From NCBI GenBank assembly GCA_002077045.2, contig KZ111145.1, positions 1,052,321 through 1,116,320 on the forward strand: 64,000 nucleotides of DNA, read 5' to 3'. How positions within the stretch are numbered: position 1 is the stretch's first letter; every line of letters begins with the position of its first letter. This DNA is from Rachicladosporium sp. CCFEE 5018. Lineage: Eukaryota; Ascomycota; Dothideomycetes; Cladosporiales; Cladosporiaceae. Positions 21,069-30,108 of this stretch are shown here, in pieces. Under the pieces are notes generated by a model. The model did not search any database and was not told where the DNA came from. It saw only the letters and a program-made list of their open reading frames with translations. Made by a program: the position numbers and the translations under genes.

Positions 21069-22676
21069 ATGGCGGCCACCGCCACCAGCAATACAGACTA
21101 CTTCGCCTCACGCCCCTCCCCTCGCTCCCGCCCCTCTCTCGCTCCCAAGTCCCCTCGCACGCCTCTCCTCGGCCGCAGCATCTCTGGCCAGTTCGGCAGT
21201 CCAGGCGGCTCCTACCTGCGCGAACAAGAAGAGGTGCTGGTCTGGGAGCTGCATCAACGCTATATCAGTGTAGGTATCGCGGGCGAGAGTCGGCCGCGAG
21301 GAGTGCTGCGGTTTGGGTATGGAGCGACTGATGGACGGAGGGTTGGGGATTGGAGAGCTGTGGATGGCAGTGTTGGGCTTGGGGTGGATGAGGGGAGTGA
21401 GAAGTGGGCACGGGAGTATGAGGTGTTTCGCGCGGATGTGACGGGTTTGGATCTTGGCTTGGTGGAAGCCGTGCTGGAGCGGGCTGTCAGGACGCTGCAT
21501 GTGGATTACTTGCAGTTGGACGCGAAGCCGAGAAAGGTCGTGCTGGCTGTGCCTTCATTACTGCCGCTGCCAGTGCTGGAGCTCTCGCTGAAGGTGCTGT
21601 TTGGGCATGACTCGCAGCCTCCAGTCGTCACACTCATGCCCACCCCTCTGCTGGCATGTGTTGGAGCCGGACTGCGGAACGCCCTGGTGGTCGAGATCGG
21701 CTGGGAAGAGACGGTGGTGACAGCGATTGGAGAGTACAAGACCGTAGCAGAGCGGCGCAGCATACGAGGAGGCAAGATGCTCGTGGTGAAGACCTCAGCG
21801 CTACTTCAAGATACCCTCAACTCAACCAGCACCCCTCTCAACCCAATCTCTTTCAAATTCGCAGAGGATGTCGCTCAGCGCACCGCACACTGTCCCGCCG
21901 ATCCAAACGCACCCTCGTCATCCGACTCACCCTTCACTATCCCGCTACCCTCTCGCACCGACCCAGCCTCCCGCACTGTCACACTTCCGTTCTATTCCCT
22001 CGCCATCCCCGCCACCAACACCTTCTTTCCCGCCTCGACCTCTCACAACGACTCAAACGATCTGCCCATTCCAACCCTCCTCTTCCGCACTCTACTGGCG
22101 CTACCATCAGATCTGCGAGCACAGTGTATGGCCCGCATCGTGCTGACGGGCTCGTCTTCGAATATACCGGGCCTGCGGACACGCCTATTGCGAGAAGTGG
22201 AGACCATGGTGAGGGAAAGGGGCTGGGATCAAGTGCACAGCTACGGCTCGGCCAAGTCGCCTCTGCCCATCCGTTTGCGTGAGCGGATTGGAGGCGCGGA
22301 AAGCACTCTGCCGCCTTATCGCCCTCCGGCCCAACCAGCTGAGCCAGTATCGCGGACACTGGACCCACCACCACCGCAGCAGGCAGATCCCACGCCCGGC
22401 AACGCAGATCCGACATCCAACCATCCCTCGTTCCCCAGAGCGTCCATCGACCCGGCTACCTCTCTAGCCTTACGCATCGACCGCCGCCTCGCCGTGCCCT
22501 CCAAACACGACAACCGCGGCGTGGTACGCGGTGTAGAGACTCTAGGCGCCTGGGCGGGCGGGAGTCTCTTCGCAAGTCTGGCGAAGAGTAATGCCAGTAT
22601 CAGAGGCGTGGCGGAGATCACGAGAGAGGAGTGGGAGAAGAAAGGCATAGACGCTTGTGATCTGCGAGGGTTGTGA
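21069..22676 (+). CDS. Actin-related protein Arp10-like (dynactin pointed end)
   Basis: Intronless, 535 residues from the ATG at 21069; the block B copy begins at the same point (MAATA-SNTDYF), which supports this start. The actin fold is seen in REQEEVLVWELHQRYISVGIAGE (phosphate-1-like strand), RKVVLAVPSLLPLPVLEL, NALVVEIGWEETVVTAIGE (phosphate-2-like), ARIVLTGSSSNIPGLRTRL (adenosine-loop-like) and, at the end, LGAWAGGSLFASL, matching the actin WxGGS-x-x-x-S/T motif. The active-site loops are poorly kept, as in Arp10/Arp11 proteins (Neurospora ro-7), which cap the dynactin filament for dynein transport. A Ser/Pro-rich N-terminus and a variable insert near residues 260-330 are extra. It converges on YEN1 with 77 bp between stops. 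Confidence 0.8.
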   Translation: MAATATSNTDYFASRPSPRSRPSLAPKSPRTPLLGRSISGQFGSPGGSYLREQEEVLVWELHQRYISVGIAGESRPRGVLRFGYGATDGRRVGDWRAVDGSVGLGVDEGSEKWAREYEVFRADVTGLDLGLVEAVLERAVRTLHVDYLQLDAKPRKVVLAVPSLLPLPVLELSLKVLFGHDSQPPVVTLMPTPLLACVGAGLRNALVVEIGWEETVVTAIGEYKTVAERRSIRGGKMLVVKTSALLQDTLNSTSTPLNPISFKFAEDVAQRTAHCPADPNAPSSSDSPFTIPLPSRTDPASRTVTLPFYSLAIPATNTFFPASTSHNDSNDLPIPTLLFRTLLALPSDLRAQCMARIVLTGSSSNIPGLRTRLLREVETMVRERGWDQVHSYGSAKSPLPIRLRERIGGAESTLPPYRPPAQPAEPVSRTLDPPPPQQADPTPGNADPTSNHPSFPRASIDPATSLALRIDRRLAVPSKHDNRGVVRGVETLGAWAGGSLFASLAKSNASIRGVAEITREEWEKKGIDACDLRGL

Positions 22677-22753
22677 AACTCAGATTTCAACGGGATCAGA
22701 GAGGCTCGGTCATGTCATTCTTACCATGAGGTTATCCAATGCTATAATACGGG

Positions 22754-25585
22754 CTATGGAGACGTGAGATCCAATATCTCCACGCCGCTCTCTCGCCACG
22801 TTCTCGTCTTCCTCGCTACCATCTTGCTTGCGGACGCGGAGAGATCCAACATCTCAGCCTCGACCTCCTTCCAAGTACCCGGTAGACTCTCTCGTAAGAC
22901 ATACTTACTCTTCGCGCGGATCTGCTGCGCGGGTTTGAAGATAGGAATGACGCTGGGAAGGTCCGCGACGGTCGTCGAGTTGGCGTGATCAGCCCGAGGC
23001 AGAGGCTGTGTGTGCTGAGAAGGCTGAGAGTGTGTTCGAATTGGTGGGCGCAGACGAGGGGAACGTCGTATCGGCCGCTCGTGGTTCGCAGCGGGAGCTG
23101 GACGTTGCGAAGGTGGGAAGAGGTCGGGGAGGTCGTCGTCACTTGCGTCCGGATCGAGGTCTTGGTTCGGCGGGTCTTCTGCAGGCGGCGTAGGCAGACT
23201 CGCTATACTTTCTAAATCCTCCACTGTCACCCCAGAGCTCCTTTCGTTGAATTCGTGTATCGTGAAGTCCTTATGTCGTGCCAGATCTGCCATCGGATCA
23301 TTAAATTCCAGGTCCACAGCATCGGAGCTCACAGGCGCCGTCTCCCATCTCCTCAACGGCCCCTTGCGTCGTCGTTTGGTAACTGTACTCGGTAGTGCGA
23401 GATCGAGCGTTTCAATCTCCTCACTCGTCATGGTCGATTTGCGCACCGTCACCGGCTCCATTTCCAGTGCGTCCACAGAGCCTGACCCGCCGTCCTCTCG
23501 TGTGAAGAGGCGACGGAGCGGTTGCGTTGCGCTGACGACTGGCGAAGACGCTGGCGGCTTGGACGGCGATGAACTAAGTAGGTCCACTACCTCCTTCTCC
23601 CTGCTTCCCTCCCGACTGACGGGCTTCGTAGGCGTTGGACTAAAGTACCCTGTAATCGCTGCTTTGCCTGCAGGTCTTGGCGTAGTGAGCTCAGACGTTC
23701 GTCGTTTGCGGCCTTTGGGCGTGCGTTGCAGGTCTGCGCGAGGCTGTCTAGCGGCTGCGGTGAAAGGTGCGAAGGGCCGTGCAGCCTGGGATGTGGGCAT
23801 TTCGGTGGCTGACTGAGAGGAGCGGCGCTGGGATGGAAAGAAGACCTGGGAGGAGGGTAGGACGAATGCGGAGGGGTTGTAGTCGAACGCTGGCTGTTTC
23901 GCAGACGCAGCAGGACCGCTGAGATCGACCTCTTCCACAACTCCCTTTTGCCAAGTGACGCCAGGTTTCGTAACCTTTACATGTCTCAAGAGTGCATTCT
24001 CCTCCATGCCAAATTCTTTGCTTTTCGCCATTCTCCTCTTCGCCGGCCCTTTGGCGCCCGCGGCAGCCTTTGCCTTTGCCTTCTTCTCAAAGAACGCCTT
24101 TGCGCCTTTCGGCACGCTCTCGAAATCCTCTACAAGTCCTGGAGCGCCGAGAACGAGCCAATCTCGCAAAATCCACAATTTTTCGGGTGCATTAGGGTCG
24201 TAGGGTTTCATCTGTCGGGCTTTCTTCGTTGGTGAGGTGGGCGCGGCTTCGGAGTCTGAGGTCTCTGCTGGCGTTGACGCTGGAGGGAAGTCTGCCTCGT
24301 CGTCGTTCTCGGCTCCAGGGCCCGCTGGTGTGATCTCGTCGTCGGGTGGCTCGGAGGTGAGGTCTATGGGCACGAGTGACGAGGGTATAAAGGAGATACG
24401 TAGCTCAAGGTTGTTGTCTGTGGAGGAATGGTCCCGTTTGCCGTGGATCGCTCGGATTAGTTTCGCCGCCTCGTTCTCGGACTGCGAGGATGCTGGATTA
24501 CAGGATAGACGTAGGTTCCGGACCAACATCGCAGGTGCTAGATTTCGAATGAACTTTTGCGCGCCGCTAATGCAGCGCCAGTCGAATGCATCGCCTGCAA
24601 AGCTGCGAAGGGCTGAGTAGTCGATCTCAGCGTCCCAGCGAAGTGTCGCTCGTAGCTGATATAATTTTGAAGCCGGAGATATGCAAGGATGCGTGTAGTA
24701 GCCCAACACCTCCTGGCTCGGAAAATCCGCCGGCACCACAAACCCCGTCTTCCTCCGCGAGAATAGCTTACTCTCATTCGTCCTGACTTCATGCTGCAGC
24801 CTGTCTCTCCAAGCCACCAGTCCAGCCTTATCACTCCCCCTCAACGCACACAGATCCTTTCCAAACCCGGCTCTCGCAGCATCGCAAGCCACTTTTGGCC
24901 CAGCCCCAGGTATTCCCTCAGGAATATAGTCCCCTCCACTCATCAGCGCCACCAAAATCATCCCCTCCCGATCGAGCCCACTCTTCTCCAACGTCTCATC
25001 ACTCCGGTAGACATTCACATGTGTAGGCACCTTGCTGCTGCCCTCCGGCGTCCAGTTCCGTAGCGTAAGGCTAGCGCCAAACATCAACGTATCCACATCA
25101 TCGCTCATAACCGCGTCCACAATCCCCTCCCTCTGCAACAAAGCACATTCTGCTTCCGCCTCCCCCGGCGCCACATGAGCCGGAAAGCCGAATTGCTTCA
25201 ACAGCTGCTTCGCCAGAAACTCGGGTACATTCGCCACCCTCACCCCTGGCCCTCCGACCCTTTTCCCACGCTTCCACGCGGGCTTATTCGGGCCATCGAA
25301 TACGAACAAGGGGTGGATGTTCAGGCTTAGCAGGCGAAGGAGACGGTAGTAGAAGGTTCGTAAGGCGGGGTTCGAGCCTCCTGAAGCGGCGAGGATCTGG
25401 AATAGCCAGATTGAGATGTCTATGGCTAGGCGAAGAGGGCGGTGGTGGGTGCAGTAGTGGGCTAGGGAGAGGGCGGCGAGGGAGGTGCGGGAGCCGGGGC
25501 CGAGCTCTTTCAATATGCTGGGAGGGGTTAGAGAGGGAGGGTGGGCATTGGGAAGGGAGGGAAGGAGCTACCCGGCGATGCCCAT
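22754..25585 (-). CDS. YEN1: GEN1/Yen1 Holliday-junction resolvase, XPG family
   Basis: Two exons: a 14-bp first exon (25572-25585) and 22754-25517, with a 54-bp intron; 925 residues. Splicing restores MGIAGILKELGPGSR, the family N-terminus needed for catalysis. Metal-binding acids are all present: Asp38 (AIDIS), Asp79 (FVFDG), Glu124/126/128 (GEAEAE), Asp145/147 (SDDVDTL), Asp201 (GGDY). After the nuclease core and the helix-hairpin-helix region the second half is long, disordered and Ser/Pro-rich, as in Yen1. TGYFSPTPTKP resembles a PIP-like or CDK-site segment. EVVDLLSSS, EMLDLSAS and the terminal EILDLTSP look like SUMO-interacting motifs. It cuts four-way junctions late in mitosis. It is head-to-head with the next gene across a promoter holding an inverted X-box-like repeat. 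Confidence 0.9.
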
Positions 25586-25869
25586 GTTGGAGGAAGCTGC
25601 GCCCGTAGGCTGTATGGGTGCTATAAAGGCATTGTTGCAGTACGCTTGAGCTGATATCGTCGTCGCCACCATGTCGACTCGAGCGGATGCCCCACCACGG
25701 AAATCGTGGTTGCTATGGACATCCCCGCGCATAGCAACCAGAAATCGCGTCCACGAGCGCGTAAAGATGCGCCACCATTAATGAAGAACATCTATCACTA
25801 TCGGACTATCGCATGCGCAGATAATCATACACTGGACTACGGCGTGGCAATGGTCAAGTATTCGCGACG
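25586..25869. promoter_or_regulatory. Divergent promoter with inverted X-box-like half sites
   Basis: GGTTGCTATG at 25708-25717 is followed 12 bp later by its exact reverse complement, CATAGCAACC, at 25730-25739. Each is an RFX-type half site (GTTGCYATG). A second small inverted repeat, CCACG-GAAAT-CGTGG, sits just before it and overlaps its first base pairs. Fungal Rfx1/Crt1 proteins bind such sequences and control DNA-damage genes, which fits a position next to YEN1. The arrangement is kept in block B (52103-52134). Binding is inferred. Confidence 0.5.
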
Positions 25870-28800
25870 ATGACATCCTCGCCGGACTCCCCTGACCCAC
25901 TCACCCTGCCCTCCTCTCCGCTTGCAAGGAGGAGCTACACCCACGCCCTCGGCTCGCCTCGGCGTACTTCCATCTCGCCTTCGAAGACCTTCCACTTGGA
26001 CACTACGGACCTTCTGCCACGGCAGCTCTCGCCATATCGGCTAAGGGTGACTGTAGAAGCCGAGCCTCACCCCGACAGTCCGAGGAGACAGAAGCCCGCA
26101 ATGCAGACCCGGCGTATCGCACTCAAAGGCGGCTCGAGTAGCAGCCCCGCCAAGGGTGCGCCGGGCGAAGGCAAGCGGAAGCGCAAAGGTACTCCGATCG
26201 CTCGTCGCTCGAAGGCTCGTCTGAGCTCGCCAATCCCGGAACCTAAGGTGCACGAGTATGAAGACGTCGGCGCAGCTGTGATCCCAGTCGCTCCATCCTC
26301 CGAACTCCGTGGGCAGCGTATACCCCTTTTGCGCAACACGAAGCGCTTTCAACGCCTATCTGCTGCGCGGCAGGAGCTTGATTTGGCACTCCAGGCAGCA
26401 GTGGGCTCGTCGTCCCCTCGACCCGCAAGGCTGGGGAAGAGTTCGCCTCACGCAGGTGAGATGACAGTCGCGAACGAAGACTTTACCATGATCACTGGCG
26501 AAAGTCTGGCGAGCATCAAGGAGACGCTGGGAGGTGGCGTTGCAGGAGAACGGAGTGGCGTTAGTGGGGTGCAGTGGCCGAGCAGCCCACCTGCCTTGGG
26601 AATGCGAGGAAGGGTGGAGTGGCCGGACGTGGAGGCAGAGGCAACTGAGGCACGGACTGAAGGCTATGATGCTATGAGCTGGGTTCCAACAAGAAAGGCG
26701 ATTGACCTCACTCGGCATGTGGAGCCGGATGGGGACGACATGAGTATGGGCGCTGAGAGTCCGGGTGATGAGTATGATGAGGACGAGGTCGCAGAAGATG
26801 GCTATGTGGAAGACGAGCCAGGACTTGAGGGAGATGCAGAAGTCGGGGACGTCGAGGACGATATCTGGGCTGAGGAGGCGTCGCGTTCGATCGGAGATCT
26901 TGCGCCGCAAGCCGACAAGTCGATCCTGTCACGGCATCGAGAACCACTTCCCAGCGTTCCACCGATCTTCTCCGACCAACCAGAGCCACCACGCCGCTCG
27001 AAGCTTCCCAGAACCTGGCGACGAGTGTCTGGCAACGACTTCACGTACTCTGACTCTCCGGCACATGACTTGGCGAAGGTGGTGCCTGACACTGTGGAGG
27101 AAGAGGCGAGATCAGACGCAGGGAGCAGGCGGAGTAGTGGCGTACTCACGCCACCTAGCACGGACGACGAACGCAGACAGGGTGGCGCGAGTGCAGGTGG
27201 CGAAGACGATAGTGCCGAAACTTCTGGACTTACGGAGCCAGAGGGCGCAGACACTGTGCTCGAGGCGCAACGGTCACGCCGCCAGCCTCAGAAGCAAGCC
27301 GGACCACTCTTGGCCGAGCGGAACACCGACCGTAGTCTCGAAAGCTCTGCACTCACAGACAGGAGAGACGAGACGGGTCTTTATTGGCGGCAGTCCGATG
27401 TGCGTATGAAGGGTCGACCTGTGCCGCAAGCTCGCGCTACGCAGAGGACATGGAATAGACCTCAAGATCATGAGCTCAGTGACATCTTCGCCATGAACCA
27501 GACTGACGTGTTGCAAGGGACTCCAGCTCCCGTGGTGATTGCCAAACAGATGACCCCGAAGAACGCTGCACGGGAGGCGAGGAGGGCTGAGCGCAAAGCG
27601 AAGCGTGAAGCCACGCGAAGAGAGCACACGACGCAGAGCCAGATCGTTACAGGTACGCGAATCGAGCAGACAACTTACACAGCCTCGCTGGAAGAATCCC
27701 ACACAACGGATCTGAGTCTGGCAAGTAAAGCCAGCGATCAGCGGCAGATACTCGCCGACATATCCCGAGCAGCGACACCTGCACAATCAAAAGCGCTAGC
27801 GCTGCCACAGATGGCGACAGTGAACGAGCTGCTTCGCACACAGCAGCAGCGCCAGCAGGAGCTCGCGCGAGGTCTTGCTGAGTTTGTGCCAAATGCTTGG
27901 TCCACTGATGCAAGCATAGCGCCCGCCGAAGTCTCTCAGTCATATGAGGAGCACCTCAATCTCGACTCACCGCAGAAGATACGGGTGAAGTTCGATGATT
28001 TAACGCAACAGACGAGCGATCCACTTGCTCCGCGAAGGGCTTACTCGCCGCTGTTCGACGAGTCGGCAAAGGCTCAGCATCAGCAGATCTATCGAAGTCA
28101 GGCACCAGTGATTGCACATCAGTACCCAACGCTACCCAGCTTTACGAGCCTGCTACCAATCGTGGCGTCCGTAGCCGACCTGCAAACCGCAGCGATGGCG
28201 AAGGTCTCGAGAGTCACGACAGCCATGTCCAACCTCAAGTCTGCGTTATGGTACTCATTCCCCGACCCATCCATTCCACTTCCGGCAGCCAATATCGTAG
28301 TGCCAGCTTCGCCTCGCATGCGACCTGCCAAGCTCGCGACGCCCACGACACCCTTCCCACAACAGACGTACCTCTCCCGAGACCGCCGCACGCAGCTGCG
28401 CAAACGGTACGGCGTGATCCCCTCCACACACCCCTTCACGCTGGTGCACATGCGCACACTGCACCGTATGCTGCTCTCCACGATGCGGGAGCCAGATACC
28501 CTGATCTCCCACCGCAGTCTCCCAACGCATCTGGCTGCGCTGGTCAACACCGTCGTCCTCACGCCCGACGAGCGGGAGTTCGTCTTTACGAAACATTGCG
28601 GAGGTATCGTGGAGGCGTTCATGGCGCTTTTGGTTGATGAGAGTGTTGTAGAGGCTATGGACAGCGGTGAAGTGGGCTTCCTTGGGGACAAGGAAGCGAG
28701 GAGGGAGAGAGGTGTCATGGGTGGCAGGCAACCGGACGAGGTCGTTTGGGAGGATGAAGTGGCGGATGGAACGGTGATCGAGTGGGAGTGGGTCGTCAGC

Positions 28801-28872
28801 GCGCTAGGAGGAGCTGCATTGATTGAGGAGGGGAAGAAGGAGAAGGCGACAATTGCATTGGAACGCGCATAA
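25870..28872 (+). CDS. Large hypothetical basic/disordered protein (block A copy)
   Basis: Single exon, 1000 residues, ATG at 25870. No domain I can name with certainty. It starts with repeated SP/SSP motifs (MTSSPDSPDPLTLPSSP), suggesting proline-directed phosphorylation. A very basic patch, GKRKRKGTPIARRSKARLSS at about residues 99-118, could be a nuclear signal or an AT-hook-like DNA contact. The middle is acidic (EYDEDEVAEDGYVEDEPG). A conserved C-terminal region of about 160 residues begins RRTQLRKRYGVIPSTHPFTL and contains VLTPDEREFVFTKHCGGIVEAF. The C-terminal region and the patch are kept in block B while the linkers vary. A nuclear role is likely from composition and from the promoter shared with YEN1, but remains inference. 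Confidence 0.7.
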   Translation: MTSSPDSPDPLTLPSSPLARRSYTHALGSPRRTSISPSKTFHLDTTDLLPRQLSPYRLRVTVEAEPHPDSPRRQKPAMQTRRIALKGGSSSSPAKGAPGEGKRKRKGTPIARRSKARLSSPIPEPKVHEYEDVGAAVIPVAPSSELRGQRIPLLRNTKRFQRLSAARQELDLALQAAVGSSSPRPARLGKSSPHAGEMTVANEDFTMITGESLASIKETLGGGVAGERSGVSGVQWPSSPPALGMRGRVEWPDVEAEATEARTEGYDAMSWVPTRKAIDLTRHVEPDGDDMSMGAESPGDEYDEDEVAEDGYVEDEPGLEGDAEVGDVEDDIWAEEASRSIGDLAPQADKSILSRHREPLPSVPPIFSDQPEPPRRSKLPRTWRRVSGNDFTYSDSPAHDLAKVVPDTVEEEARSDAGSRRSSGVLTPPSTDDERRQGGASAGGEDDSAETSGLTEPEGADTVLEAQRSRRQPQKQAGPLLAERNTDRSLESSALTDRRDETGLYWRQSDVRMKGRPVPQARATQRTWNRPQDHELSDIFAMNQTDVLQGTPAPVVIAKQMTPKNAAREARRAERKAKREATRREHTTQSQIVTGTRIEQTTYTASLEESHTTDLSLASKASDQRQILADISRAATPAQSKALALPQMATVNELLRTQQQRQQELARGLAEFVPNAWSTDASIAPAEVSQSYEEHLNLDSPQKIRVKFDDLTQQTSDPLAPRRAYSPLFDESAKAQHQQIYRSQAPVIAHQYPTLPSFTSLLPIVASVADLQTAAMAKVSRVTTAMSNLKSALWYSFPDPSIPLPAANIVVPASPRMRPAKLATPTTPFPQQTYLSRDRRTQLRKRYGVIPSTHPFTLVHMRTLHRMLLSTMREPDTLISHRSLPTHLAALVNTVVLTPDEREFVFTKHCGGIVEAFMALLVDESVVEAMDSGEVGFLGDKEARRERGVMGGRQPDEVVWEDEVADGTVIEWEWVVSALGGAALIEEGKKEKATIALERA

Positions 28873-28941
28873 TGACTTTGACGAATTGTACGATGCTTGA
28901 GACGTGAGAGAAGACTTCTGTTGACCTGCACAATGTCGATC

Positions 28942-30108
28942 CTACAGCTTCGCCGTAGCTTCTCTATTTGCTTGGTAGGGCCGTATCGTGAAGCCCACCC
29001 GGGGAAAATGTATCCGCACAGCAACTTCCGGTGGGCCATCCTTCAATTCGACAGGTGTGATGACGACTTCTTCGGGTGAGAGCGCAACGATCTTACCAAT
29101 CGTCGGACTAGGGTACTTGTCAGCACCAATATTGGCGTCTGCCATGGGGACTACTCACCTAGACCGGCCTGTATCGTCTGGTGCGATACTGACCACCGCC
29201 CCTTCCCCCAACCCACACTTCTCATCAAGCTCTACATGACCCTTCCTCGGCGTAGGCAACAGTAGCGACTTCCGCCCAAGCGCTGGCGCTTCTTGCAGAC
29301 TCTTCAAGACGCCCTCCCACTCCGCATTCTTGCGCTCAACATCCGGCAACCTCTCCATAAATCTCTCAAGCCTCTCATACCAAGCCCACAGTCCCGGATA
29401 TCGTTGAGCGTTGAATACTGCGTCCGCGCCATCGGCTGCTGTGTCTGAAGTGCCACCAGCAGTCAAGTTCCCAATGAGACGGCCTTTGGCGATGTCGCTG
29501 CCCCACTGGAGCTGATAGAAGAGGCTGATGTCTGCTAAGCTTGGTGAGGGTGTTGAGAAGATCCAGCCTTCGCCTAGGTCGGTGAACTGGGGTTCGAGGA
29601 TCGAGAGCTGCGTGTCCAGGCGGGCCAAGTTCTCGGGGACTTTCGCTTCTAACTTATCGGCGTCCAGAGGATGACCGATAAGGTTGGCGCGATCGATGCC
29701 AAAGTGCGTTCGCCAGACTGCTGCAGGGATGAGACCAGTAGTCACGCGAAAGAGTGCGCGATCAGTCCAGTAGCTTGCCCATCCCCTCACTAGTCCCTTG
29801 TGATCTCGTCCATCCGTCGCCCGTGGGTACAACGCCCCATAGCCTTCGCTCTCCGAAAAGAAGTACTCCAGTGCTTCCGTGATGAGGGAGGTGTCGCAGT
29901 AAATGTCCCTTCCAATGGCTAGCACCGGAATTTTGCGATACGTGAGGCCAAATGTCTTTGTCAAGAGCGGACGAGGCAGCATGGAGGGTACGGGGATGAA
30001 AGCGTAGGGGATCTGCTTTAGGCGGAGGCAGTGTCGGATTTTGATGGTGAAGGTAGAGGCTTCGTAGCCGAAGAGGAGGACCCCGGGAGTGGAAGGATGG
30101 GAGGACAT
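28942..30108 (-). CDS. GST-like protein with N-terminal thioredoxin fold
   Basis: Two exons, 29159-30108 and 28942-29107, with a 51-bp intron; 371 residues from the ATG at 30108. GVLLFGYEASTFTIKIRHCL, KIPVLAIGRDIYCDTSLITE (with the Asp-Thr-Ser of the glutathione gamma-Glu site) and the following helical part (GWIFSTPSPSLADISLFYQL, the N-capping box region) are glutathione S-transferase features. The start site lacks the usual catalytic Ser/Tyr/Cys in a recognisable context, so activity is uncertain. The last 70 residues after the GST fold, including the whole second exon (SPTIGKIVALSPEEVVITP...), are an extension I do not recognise; it is equally conserved in block B with the same intron. It converges on the preceding gene with 69 bp between stops. 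Confidence 0.8.
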
